Source: Hydrogenothermaceae bacterium (GTDB taxonomy: Bacteria > Aquificota > Aquificia > Aquificales > Hydrogenothermaceae). Taken from it: a DNA stretch of 64,000 nt. The notes beneath the pieces were generated by a model. It was not told the origin of the DNA. It saw nothing but the letters and a program-made list of their open reading frames with translations, and searched no databases. The stretch spans positions 356,924 to 420,923 of the forward strand of contig JAOABH010000003.1 of NCBI GenBank assembly GCA_026418455.1, given 5' to 3'. Numbering within the stretch: the first letter of the stretch is position 1; every line of letters begins with the position of its first letter. This document shows, piece by piece, positions 40,777 through 48,797 of this stretch. A program made the position numbers and the translations under genes.

Positions 40777-42203
40777 TCTACATCAAAAACCACCACTTTT
40801 ATTTCTGTGTAATCCTCTATTGCAAATTTTGGACCTTCTCTTCCTATACCACTGCCTTTTACACCACCGTATGGCATGTTGTCTGCTCTGAATGTTGGAA
40901 TGTCATTGATGATAACTCCCCCTACATCTACATTGTGGATAACTTTTATAATATTTTTATAATCGTTTGAGAATATACCTACCTGTAAACCATAGTTTGT
41001 TTTATTTACAAGATTTATTGCTTCATCTATATCTTTAAATCTTTTTACTGCAACCACTGGAGCAAATGCTTCTTCATAGAAAAGTTTAGTATCTTCTGGA
41101 ATATCAGATATTATGGTTGGTTGGAATACTGTTTTATCCTCTGCACAGGACATTCCGCCGACTTTTACTGTTGCACCTTTTTGAACTGCCTCAGCTATCC
41201 ATGTGTGTATTCTATCAACTTCATTTATTGATATTACAGGTCCGACATCTGTATCCTCTTCCATAGGGTCTCCGAATTTAAGTTTTAAAGCTTCCTGTTT
41301 CATTAACTCTTCAAACTGGTCTGCTACATCTTGATGCACTAAAACCCTCTGAACAGAGATACATACCTGCCCAGCTAATGCAAATCCACCTATTACACAT
41401 TTCTTTGCAGCCTTCTCTAAATCTGCAGATTTATCAACTATCACAGCTGAGTTTGATCCAAGCTCCATGACTATCTTCTTCAATCCTGCCTGTTTTGCTA
41501 TAATCTCTCCCACTTTCAAGCTTCCTGTGAAAGACACAACTCTAACATCAGGGTGAGTTGTCATTCTCTGACCTACATCTGCAAATCCGGGAATTACAGA
41601 AACAGCTTCTTTTGGAACGCCTGCTTCAAGGAATAACTCACATAACATTATTGGGGAAAGGGGAGTCTTTTCACTTGGTTTAAGTATAAAAGGACAACCA
41701 GCTGCTATAGATGGAGCTATCTTATGAGCAGTTAAATTAACTGGAAAGTTAAAAGGTGTTATTGCAGCTACTATACCAGCTGGCTCTCTGAAGTAAAAAC
41801 CTTTCTTACCTTTTCCGTTAGGAGACCCATCTATATGGACATACTCCCCACTTATTCTTTTTGCTTCCTCAGCAGACAGAGTTATAGTATTTACAGCTCT
41901 ATCAACCTCTACTCTTGCTTCTCTGATTGTTTTACCGGTTTCAAGGACTATAGTTTTTGCAAACTCTTCTTTTTTATCTTTCAAAAGGTTTGCCACTTTC
42001 AAAAGTACATCATACTTCTCATAAGCTGATAGTCTTTTTAGCTTTTCAAGTCCTATTTTTGCTTTCTCTACTGCTTTATCAACATCTTCAATTGAACCTT
42101 TTGGCACTTCTCCTATCTTTTGAAGATTGTAAGGATAAATAACATCAATTTTCTCTTCTTTATCTGCAAACTCTCCGCTTATAATCATCTGCTTTTTAAT
42201 CAT
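40770..42203 (-). CDS. NAD(P)-dependent aldehyde dehydrogenase
   Basis: 477 residues of the ALDH superfamily. FTGSLKVGEIIAKQAGLKKI is the cofactor-binding stretch, VMELGSN contains the general-base Glu, and AGQVCISVQRV the catalytic Cys. It is closest in style to the lactaldehyde/non-phosphorylating glyceraldehyde-3-phosphate dehydrogenase branch; the substrate is not determined. Its ATG overlaps the stop of the upstream coiled-coil nuclease-like gene by 4 bases. Confidence 0.92.
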   Translation of the reverse strand: MIKKQMIISGEFADKEEKIDVIYPYNLQKIGEVPKGSIEDVDKAVEKAKIGLEKLKRLSAYEKYDVLLKVANLLKDKKEEFAKTIVLETGKTIREARVEVDRAVNTITLSAEEAKRISGEYVHIDGSPNGKGKKGFYFREPAGIVAAITPFNFPVNLTAHKIAPSIAAGCPFILKPSEKTPLSPIMLCELFLEAGVPKEAVSVIPGFADVGQRMTTHPDVRVVSFTGSLKVGEIIAKQAGLKKIVMELGSNSAVIVDKSADLEKAAKKCVIGGFALAGQVCISVQRVLVHQDVADQFEELMKQEALKLKFGDPMEEDTDVGPVISINEVDRIHTWIAEAVQKGATVKVGGMSCAEDKTVFQPTIISDIPEDTKLFYEEAFAPVVAVKRFKDIDEAINLVNKTNYGLQVGIFSNDYKNIIKVIHNVDVGGVIINDIPTFRADNMPYGGVKGSGIGREGPKFAIEDYTEIKVVVFDVDA

Positions 42204-42952
42204 TTCTCTTCCCCTTCGTAAAGTTCCTCAAAATTAAGTAAATCCATATATTCCCACTCTCTATAAGCCATTGCATATATGCCATTTTTTGTTAGATAAT
42301 TTACTATATCATCCTTTAATCTTAAAGATGCAAATATAAGGACAAGATTGTAATCTTTATATTCATCAAACAGCTGCTTAAATCTCTCAACCTTTTTATC
42401 TTTAAAATCATTTATGTACTCTACTTTTGGAGTAGCTTTTACCTCTATGAGAAATACAGTTTTACACTCCTCACTAACCGCTATAACATCAAACTCATCT
42501 TTCAGATCACCTTTCTTTTTCATTCTGTTTAGTTGTAAATCGTCAATGCTACATTTAAAGTAAGATGTTAAAACAGGTTCGGTAGCCGGAAAGATTATAT
42601 CTTCAACTATTGTTCCAAGTTTATTAGAGAGCTTCCCCCATCTTTTATTCCATTCCCTATTCATCTCCTTTATATCCCTTTCTAACCTATTCTCCCACTC
42701 TTTTTGCTTAGCCAGCCTTTCCAATCTTTCCTGTTCAAATCTTTCATTCCAGATTTTCTTTTCCTCTTCCAGTTTTTCTTTCCATTCTTGTCGGTCTTTT
42801 TTGCCTTCCTCTATGTATTCTCTTAATTTAATCTCTGTTTCTTGTTGGATATACAGAACTCTCATTAGCATATATTCAATTTTTTCTAAATTTTGCTCTA
42901 TTGTGTTTATCCTTTCTTCGGATTTTTCTACTTTTTCTTCCAGAGTTGGCAT
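42200..42952 (-). CDS. Coiled-coil protein with PD-(D/E)XK nuclease-like domain
   Basis: About 250 residues. It starts MPTLEEKVEKSEERINTIEQ and runs as a long charged coiled coil to about 130, rich in Glu, Arg, Lys and Trp. A C-terminal domain follows with FDVIAVSEECKTVFLIEVKA, the D...ExK core of the PD-(D/E)XK superfamily, and ends NFEELYEGEEK. It resembles DUF3782-type proteins, common in thermophiles and cyanobacteria, of unknown role. The start at 42952 has AGGAG 7 bases away; a longer frame from 43042 would cross a promoter and terminator and is rejected. Confidence 0.75.
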   Translation of the reverse strand: MPTLEEKVEKSEERINTIEQNLEKIEYMLMRVLYIQQETEIKLREYIEEGKKDRQEWKEKLEEEKKIWNERFEQERLERLAKQKEWENRLERDIKEMNREWNKRWGKLSNKLGTIVEDIIFPATEPVLTSYFKCSIDDLQLNRMKKKGDLKDEFDVIAVSEECKTVFLIEVKATPKVEYINDFKDKKVERFKQLFDEYKDYNLVLIFASLRLKDDIVNYLTKNGIYAMAYREWEYMDLLNFEELYEGEEK

Positions 42953-42985
42953 TTTTAGGCTCCTTGGTGAACTTTCTATAACAAA

Positions 42986-43014
42986 AATATAAACTAATAC
43001 ATTGAAAAATTCAA
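42986..43014 (-). promoter_or_regulatory. Sigma-70-type promoter of the coiled-coil/ALDH operon
   Basis: On the minus strand TTGAAT (43014-43009), 17 bases, TATATT (42991-42986). Spacing and hexamers are close to the housekeeping consensus. It lies between the porin terminator and the RBS at the start of the coiled-coil gene. Confidence 0.55.
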
Positions 43015-43021
43015 CACAAAA

Positions 43022-43049
43022 TAAAAAAGGCGGGGCTTTCAACCCCGCC
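43022..43049 (-). terminator. Intrinsic terminator of the porin gene
   Basis: On the minus strand a 7-bp stem GGCGGGG/CCCCGCC with a 7-base loop is followed by TTTTTATTTT. It lies about 30 bases past the porin stop codon and is a textbook rho-independent signal. Confidence 0.9.
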
Positions 43050-43079
43050 TGGCGTATTAGAGATAACTTTTATACGAGA

Positions 43080-44174
43080 TTAGAATAGGAATCCGAGCTC
43101 AACAGCTCCGGTTGTTCTGCTATCTTTCGGATTTCCCTTATCGTTTATAAATATTTTCTTGTCGGAGCTTACGTAAGAAATTTCACCTCTTATGAATGTG
43201 TTCTTAGTTGGATTGTAAGTTGGAGTGATGGTAAATGTCCAAACGTTGTTATCGGCTTCTATTGTTGGTATTAGCATAGAATTTGTATCTGTTGAAGCAT
43301 ACTCAATTCTCACAGGTATTTGAACTCCCGCCATTGGTTTTAGATTAGCACAGAGAGCTGCACCCCACGCATTATCATCCGCAGGTTTTAGGGCGTCATC
43401 TGCTGTAAAGAAATCTACTTCAGCACCAAGAGAAACTATTCCAAGATCAGCTCCAGCTGTTAAAGCGTAGATATTTCTTCCTCCTTGCTCATCATACATA
43501 TGTAAACCAAGATCTACAGGTAATCCAACTTGTTTTAAGTTAGTTGTAATACCTGCTTCAATATAATTTTTTGCCGTATTAAATTTCGGCTGCATTAGTT
43601 GAGCACCAACTTTACCAGTTCCGACATAAACTTTTGCAGCTCCAAAGTCATAAGCACCTCTTGCACCAGCAAATATAACAGGGTTAGCTGTAAAGAGAAC
43701 CCCTCTTGTGATGTGTGGGTTTAAGATTGTCACTGGCTTTTCACCCCACATTGACCATAAGAGACCTGCATCAAGAGTTAATCCAGCAGCAGGTTTGTAA
43801 GTAACAAAAGCTTTCCAAACTTTTAGATCTGTAGATTTTCCATAACCTATTAGTTCTGTGCTAATAGTATTTTTTCCATTAACTACATCAGAACTTGCTA
43901 CAACAGTTGGAGCTTGCCAGCTTGCTATTGCAGCTGTTACACCTATTCCACCATCTTGAGCTGGTTTTGCAAGAGCTAATACAAAGTTGTTTACAGCAAA
44001 ACCATCTTTTGAGAATCCAGGATTTGCTAAAGCGTGATCATTGTCCTGAACACTGTAAGCTGCAGAAACACCACCGATCATCACTAAGTCTGTGTTTGCT
44101 ACTGTGATCTGACCTGCATTTGCTGCAGAAGCTGCTAAAAGTCCTGCCGCTGCTAAACCTACTACTTTCTTCAT
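43080..44174 (-). CDS. Outer-membrane beta-barrel (porin-like) protein
   Basis: 364 residues with a clear signal peptide (MKKVVGLAAAGLLAASAANA). The mature part alternates short amphipathic strands with Gly/Asn-rich turns and ends TTGAVELGFLF, a C-terminal Phe as in barrel proteins assembled by BAM. Its exact family is not recognised. AAAGGAGG precedes the ATG. It is a single-gene unit with its own terminator and a sigma-54-type promoter about 120 bases upstream, suggesting conditional expression. Confidence 0.8.
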   Translation of the reverse strand: MKKVVGLAAAGLLAASAANAGQITVANTDLVMIGGVSAAYSVQDNDHALANPGFSKDGFAVNNFVLALAKPAQDGGIGVTAAIASWQAPTVVASSDVVNGKNTISTELIGYGKSTDLKVWKAFVTYKPAAGLTLDAGLLWSMWGEKPVTILNPHITRGVLFTANPVIFAGARGAYDFGAAKVYVGTGKVGAQLMQPKFNTAKNYIEAGITTNLKQVGLPVDLGLHMYDEQGGRNIYALTAGADLGIVSLGAEVDFFTADDALKPADDNAWGAALCANLKPMAGVQIPVRIEYASTDTNSMLIPTIEADNNVWTFTITPTYNPTKNTFIRGEISYVSSDKKIFINDKGNPKDSRTTGAVELGFLF

Positions 44175-44250
44175 AGTAAAACCTCCTTTAAAGAATTTAA
44201 TTAATATTTACTAACATAAATCTTAACTCTTTTTTTAGCTTTTGTCAAGC

Positions 44251-44270
44251 TTTATGATTTATCTCATAAA
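44251..44270. repeat. Inverted repeat in the porin leader
   Basis: TTTATGA (44251-44257), six bases, TCATAAA (44264-44270): a perfect 7-bp inverted repeat. It lies downstream of the predicted porin transcription start, so it could be an operator or a leader RNA hairpin. Confidence 0.4.
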
Positions 44271-44303
44271 ATTTTACTTATTCAATTTTCAAAATCAATA
44301 CGA

Positions 44304-44318
44304 GCAAAAGTTATGCCA
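44304..44318 (-). promoter_or_regulatory. Sigma-54 promoter of the porin gene
   Basis: On the minus strand TGGCATAACTTTTGC matches the sigma-54 consensus at every defined position with correct GG/GC spacing. The start point would be near 44293, leaving a leader of about 120 bases. Confidence 0.7.
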
Positions 44319-44323
44319 ATCTT

Positions 44324-44352
44324 TATTTAAGCCAAATCCACTATTTAAGCCA
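44324..44352 (-). repeat. Two direct repeats upstream of the sigma-54 promoter
   Basis: TGGCTTAAATA (minus strand) occurs at 44352-44342 and 44334-44324, 18 bases apart, and the sigma-54 -24 box (TGGCATAA) continues the series 16 bases further. These may be binding sites of a regulator close to the promoter, or ancestral duplications of the -24 element. Confidence 0.5.
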
Positions 44353-44411
44353 TATTCCTTTTTATCTAATTTAGCAACTTTGCAAAAATTCAAAATACAC
44401 TTATCAAACTT

Positions 44412-46199
44412 TTACTCATACACTATCTTAGGTGATAGGAAAATCAACAACTCTGTATCTTGAATTTGTTTGTATTTTTCTTTAAAAAGATTTCCAAAGA
44501 TAGGTATATTCATTAATCCAGGCACACCACTATTTTGGATATCCTCTGTTTTCTCGAGTATTCCACCAATTGCGATTACAGATCCATCTTTGGCTAAAAC
44601 TTTACTTGTAACAGTTTTTGTCTGTATAGGAGGATTTCCAAGTAATAAATTTTTAAAGTCTGGAATATCCTGGGTTAATATTAAATCCATAATTATATTT
44701 CCGTCAGCTGTTGTTCTTGGAGTTACATTTAGTTTTAACACAGCTTTTTTAAATGATACAGATGAAACAGTTCCACCTCCAGCTGCTACTGCTGTAGTGT
44801 AAGGAATCTCATAACCTTGAGATATCTCTGCTGTTTCTCCGTCTATTGTCACTATTTGAGGTTTTGATAGTATTTTACTTTGACCTCTTTTTTCTAAAGC
44901 AGAGAGTCTAATATCAAGAAAGTTGTTTAAAGTTCCGTATATAAGTCCGATAGAAAACCCACCTGGTATAGATGAACTGACAGCTGGAAAATCTACTGCA
45001 TACCTACTTGGTGGATTCATAGCACTTATTGAATTTGTTCCTGCGGCTCTAAGATTACCACTTACTCCAGATCCACCCCATTGTATTCCTAAATCCCTTA
45101 AACTTTTTGAACTAATCTGTACAATTCTTGCTTCTATTGCTATCTGATAAGGTCTGTCTAATAGGTAATCAGAAAATTTATACTTTATTTTATCAACAAT
45201 CTCCGGAGTATCTGTTATACATATTTTTGGAAGAGATGTGATTATTGTTGCTGGTTGAGTAGTTGACTTAGTTATACCGGCTGTTGTTCCTAATGTAGAT
45301 CCTGTACTTGTAGTTGTTATCTGCCTTGATTCAGTTCCTCCAACTTCGATACTTTCTTTTGATTTAAAAATCACAGTTCCATTTTCTGAAAGGTAATTTT
45401 CTTTTATAGTTAAGAGAATTTCGCCGGGTTCAAGTCCTCTTGCATAGAAACATTTAGTTTCTAACTTTACATCTGTTACTTTGCCTATAACTCTTGAGAT
45501 GTTAGATATATTATTTTTAGTATCTAATACGACTAATTTTCCTTTTTCTTTGTCATAGTTATATCTCCCTATAGTTGAAAGAGATTCAATGAGTTTGTCT
45601 TCTATGGATTTAAATTTTTCGTATGGTATATCATACTCTTTCTTTATTAAACCACCTTGTTCACTTTGTAATTTTGCAAACTCTTCAGACTGTTTTTTGA
45701 GGGAGTCGATGTAAGCTGTAGTTATTGCTTTTATTTTATTTATGTTATCTTTTTGATCTTTTATATAAATTGTGTATGTGTTTTTATCTGCTTCTATAGA
45801 TGCAGAAGGAGAGGCATTTCTTTTTATTGTGTTTACTACTTCATCGAAAATATCTTTACCAAGGTTTTTTATAATATCAGAAGGTATTGAAACTATATAT
45901 TCATCTGCAGTTCTTATCTTATATATATCATTTTCTTTTACTGCTATCAATCCATTTTCAAGAAGGACTAAATTTAGTAATTTTTCTGAATTTATAGGTT
46001 TTCTGATAGATAGGTATATCAGTTTATCTTTTTGTGATACAGCATCTTTATCCCATAAAATATTCGTATTTGAAACTTGTGATATAGACTCTACAACTGT
46101 ACTTAGTTTTGCTCCAGAAAACTCTGCCGTTATTCTCTCTGCTGCATTTACATTAGCTACTGTTAGTAATGCTAAAGATAACAATTTTAACTTTTTCAT
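44412..46199 (-). CDS. Secretin, type IV pilus PilQ/MshL-like
   Basis: About 595 residues. A signal peptide (MKKLKLLSLALLTVANVNA) is followed by an STN-like N-domain (FSGAKLSTVVESISQVSNTN). After a long linker the secretin domain includes IQWGGSGVSGNLRAAG, SKILSKPQIVTIDGETAEIS and VIAIGGILEKTEDIQNSGVP, ending LLIFLSPKIVYE. It forms the outer-membrane ring through which pili pass. I chose the ATG at 46199, which has GGAGAG 6 bases upstream and begins the signal peptide, over one 7 codons earlier. Last gene of the pilMNO operon. Confidence 0.92.
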   Translation of the reverse strand: MKKLKLLSLALLTVANVNAAERITAEFSGAKLSTVVESISQVSNTNILWDKDAVSQKDKLIYLSIRKPINSEKLLNLVLLENGLIAVKENDIYKIRTADEYIVSIPSDIIKNLGKDIFDEVVNTIKRNASPSASIEADKNTYTIYIKDQKDNINKIKAITTAYIDSLKKQSEEFAKLQSEQGGLIKKEYDIPYEKFKSIEDKLIESLSTIGRYNYDKEKGKLVVLDTKNNISNISRVIGKVTDVKLETKCFYARGLEPGEILLTIKENYLSENGTVIFKSKESIEVGGTESRQITTTSTGSTLGTTAGITKSTTQPATIITSLPKICITDTPEIVDKIKYKFSDYLLDRPYQIAIEARIVQISSKSLRDLGIQWGGSGVSGNLRAAGTNSISAMNPPSRYAVDFPAVSSSIPGGFSIGLIYGTLNNFLDIRLSALEKRGQSKILSKPQIVTIDGETAEISQGYEIPYTTAVAAGGGTVSSVSFKKAVLKLNVTPRTTADGNIIMDLILTQDIPDFKNLLLGNPPIQTKTVTSKVLAKDGSVIAIGGILEKTEDIQNSGVPGLMNIPIFGNLFKEKYKQIQDTELLIFLSPKIVYE

Positions 46200-46216
46200 G
46201 GTTAACTCTCCAATTA

Positions 46217-46456
46217 TCATTTTATTTTTGGTTTTCCTAAAATTTCTGAAGGATTAGATTTGACTTTTACTAATTTTGTTCCTTCCGGGGTTTCAACTAC
46301 CAAGAATTTCTCCCCATTTTCTTTCTGTATATAACCTACTGTTGTTTCAAGTCCTGTAAATGGTCCTAAATCTGCATTTAAAGGTGGTAGTGGTGGTAAT
46401 TCTGCAGCAAAGGATAGATTAAAACCAAATATTATTACAAATATTAGCTTTTTCAT
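46217..46456 (-). CDS. Small periplasmic protein in the pilus operon (PilP position)
   Basis: 79 residues. A signal peptide (MKKLIFVIIFGFNLSFAA) precedes a Pro-rich linker (ELPPLPPLNADLGPF) and a short beta domain (VGYIQKENGEKFLVVETPEG). It occupies the place of pilP, the lipoprotein that links PilNO to the secretin. It is less than half the usual PilP length and has no lipobox Cys. It could be a reduced PilP or an unrelated small protein. Confidence 0.7.
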   Translation of the reverse strand: MKKLIFVIIFGFNLSFAAELPPLPPLNADLGPFTGLETTVGYIQKENGEKFLVVETPEGTKLVKVKSNPSEILGKPKIK

Positions 46457-46457
46457 T

Positions 46458-47126
46458 TTATTTTTCCTCCGGAGAGTAATAGACAGACAACGAAAGTGTA
46501 TAATTTAATTTTCCACTTTCCTTTTTAACACCCAAAGATTCTACATTTATCAACCTTTTTGAAGTTGCAATTTTGTCCAAAAATGGGAAAATATCTTTCA
46601 TATTGCCATAAAGAGATGACTGTATATTTATCTTCTTTAGATGGATGGCATTTTCAGGTATCTGATTCTGTTTTTTATCATCTGTTTTTTGGATAGTTTT
46701 TAGAGAATTATCATTTCTATCGTAATAAAGATATATATCTTCCTCTTTATCGACTTTAAAGTTATTTAAAATTAAGCCTGATGTTTTTGCAGAAACTGAT
46801 ACGATATTAAGAATTGCATCTAACTCTGCTTTTGGCGGTATTATGTTACTCAGACTCTCCAATTTGGATAATTTTTGTTTGTTTTGGATTTGGATCTCAT
46901 TTATCTTCCTTTCTAACTTTTCTAAAGTTTTTGAGTCTGCTGACACTTTTAGTTTTTCTAATTCACCTTTTAGATTTTCTACTTCCGTATTTAAATTGTC
47001 GTATTCTTCTTTTTTAGGAGATATCATCAGAATAAATATCAGGTATGCTAATCCAAAGGAAAAAGCGACTATCAACAGGATTCTCTGCCATAAAGGTGTT
47101 TGCTCCCATTGTTCTTTAATATCCAT
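46458..47126 (-). CDS. Type IV pilus assembly protein PilO-like
   Basis: About 222 residues. A short cytoplasmic N-terminus is followed by one membrane span (ILLIVAFSFGLAYLIFILMI), a coiled coil at about 40-90 and a ferredoxin-like periplasmic domain (IPENAIHLKKINIQSSLYGN). PilO pairs with PilN in the inner-membrane alignment platform. The ATG at 47126 overlaps the pilN stop by one base. Confidence 0.85.
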   Translation of the reverse strand: MDIKEQWEQTPLWQRILLIVAFSFGLAYLIFILMISPKKEEYDNLNTEVENLKGELEKLKVSADSKTLEKLERKINEIQIQNKQKLSKLESLSNIIPPKAELDAILNIVSVSAKTSGLILNNFKVDKEEDIYLYYDRNDNSLKTIQKTDDKKQNQIPENAIHLKKINIQSSLYGNMKDIFPFLDKIATSKRLINVESLGVKKESGKLNYTLSLSVYYSPEEK

Positions 47127-47740
47127 CACATTTTCCTCTCTTTTTTCTCTAATTTAAAGTTTTTAATTTCAAAGTTAAATGTATAATACCTTAAATTTGC
47201 TGGAGAAACTTTGGATTCTGAAGCTGTAAAGCCTACCTCGTAGTATCTACCTAAATCTGTATAATACTTTGATATATACTGAGGATCAAAGGCATATCCT
47301 ACTATATTTCCTTTATTTGCAGAAATACTTATATTATCTAACCACACTCCGTCAGGAATTGGTTCTAAAGAGTATTTTAATAATTCTTTGGCTAAAGACT
47401 GAGATGATGCTAGGTATTCATATGTCTTTATCTTCATATTTAATTTTTCACTTATTTTTTCATTTTCAGCTATCTCTTTTTTCAATTTTTCTATTTTACC
47501 TTTAACATCTTTGTATTTTGATATCTCCACTGAGAGTCTTTCTTTTTCTTCTGAAAGGGAACTAACTTTATTTGATAGGTAGAGATAGTATAAGAGTGTT
47601 CCTCCAAACACTATTGCCGGAACAATAATAAAGATTACTTTCTCACTTTTTAAGGATATCTCCGGAAGTTCTATTACTGGCTTTTTAAAAGATGGAAGTT
47701 TCTTCTTCTCTCTTTTAGGATTAAGATTTATCTTTATCAT
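47126..47740 (-). CDS. Type IV pilus assembly protein PilN-like
   Basis: 204 residues. It starts MIKINLNPKREKKKLPSF, where the conserved IN-L-P motif binds PilM. A membrane span (VIFIIVPAIVFGGTLLYYLY), a coiled coil and a periplasmic domain (PIPDGVWLDNISISANKGNI) follow. Its ATG overlaps the pilM stop, and it overlaps pilO. Confidence 0.87.
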   Translation of the reverse strand: MIKINLNPKREKKKLPSFKKPVIELPEISLKSEKVIFIIVPAIVFGGTLLYYLYLSNKVSSLSEEKERLSVEISKYKDVKGKIEKLKKEIAENEKISEKLNMKIKTYEYLASSQSLAKELLKYSLEPIPDGVWLDNISISANKGNIVGYAFDPQYISKYYTDLGRYYEVGFTASESKVSPANLRYYTFNFEIKNFKLEKKERKM

Positions 47741-48687
47741 CTTTCTATACCTCTGTATGCTAAAAATAGGGAAGTGTTATAAAGCTGTAAAGGAAAACTA
47801 CCGTTATATTTGATATCCAAAGCAACAAGGGGATCAAGGTCTTCAAGTATAAATCTTGAGCTAAATTTTAGTTGCATGTAAGCTTTAATTTCTGGAAACT
47901 TAACGAAATATCCACTTGTATAGACAATTTTTGGTTCATTTATGGTTAAGAAAAAGTAGTTTATCTCGTTTATTAACTTCACGACTTCTTGCTCTTTATC
48001 ATCCGCGGATAAAACTTCATACTTCTTAACATCAAAATCAAGAGGTTGTAAAACGATATTATCTTTTGAGAAGAGAATAAAAGAGTCATTTCTATCAATG
48101 TGAACAACGCATATATTTTTTTCTTCTCTATGACTTTCTATCTTGGTTTTTTGGAGTAATGCCATGTTAACGAGGGATGTCCCTACACTGTCTATTATGT
48201 CCGGCTCAATACCAGCACTTTCTGCTATTGCCAATATCCTGTTAACCGCATCCAACTTTGTTATAACAACCACGATGTTTAAGAAATCTTCTTCTTCTGA
48301 TAAGACAGCATAATCAAAAATTGTTGAAGTTTTTAAATTTTCAATATCTTCTTTTATATTCCACTCAATAGCTTCCTTTAATTCTTTTTCCGAAGCTTTT
48401 GGAAGCCTTATGTTTTTATAAAGTGTTGAAGAGATAGGAACACTGAAATTAGCGGTTTTGATATTGATACTTCTCCTATTTAACTCATCTTTTAATATTA
48501 ATCCAGATTGATCTTCATCTTCTAAAATATCAAACTCAAAAGGCATAAATGGTAAGGATAAAACGCTATCTTCTCTTGAAATCGCAGATACTCTACAGAA
48601 GTCATAATCTACCTCTATACCTATTGTAATTTTTTCTTGCTTCCCTATCGAAGGAAATTTTAAGCTTGGGATTTTTAGTTTCAACAT
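47737..48687 (-). CDS. Type IV pilus assembly protein PilM-like
   Basis: 316 residues with an actin-like ASKHA fold. EVDYDFCRVSAISREDSVLS, IRLPKASEKELKEAIEWNIK, SVGTSLVNMALLQKT and ICVVHIDRNDSFILFSKDNI correspond to the segments that bind ATP and the PilN tail. It is cytoplasmic and the first gene of the operon. Confidence 0.87.
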   Translation of the reverse strand: MLKLKIPSLKFPSIGKQEKITIGIEVDYDFCRVSAISREDSVLSLPFMPFEFDILEDEDQSGLILKDELNRRSINIKTANFSVPISSTLYKNIRLPKASEKELKEAIEWNIKEDIENLKTSTIFDYAVLSEEEDFLNIVVVITKLDAVNRILAIAESAGIEPDIIDSVGTSLVNMALLQKTKIESHREEKNICVVHIDRNDSFILFSKDNIVLQPLDFDVKKYEVLSADDKEQEVVKLINEINYFFLTINEPKIVYTSGYFVKFPEIKAYMQLKFSSRFILEDLDPLVALDIKYNGSFPLQLYNTSLFLAYRGIER

Positions 48688-48769
48688 TGCCTTCCCCTAT
48701 CTTATTCTATTTTTATTTTTCGGAAAAATCTTTACTTACTTTAACAATAAAGAATTTTTAATAAAATGC

Positions 48770-48791
48770 AAGGTGGCTTTTGAGCCACCTT
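48770..48791 (-). terminator. Terminator of ppsA
   Basis: AAGGTGGC and GCCACCTT form a perfect 8-bp stem with a 6-base loop, just after the ppsA stop on the minus strand. The following bases (GCATTTTATT) are a moderate T tract. Confidence 0.75.
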
Positions 48792-48797
48792 TAAAAC

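Noticed and set aside
42953..43042. Longer N-terminus for the coiled-coil nuclease-like protein
   Set aside because: The extension crosses a terminator and a good promoter; the ATG at 42952 has a proper AGGAG.
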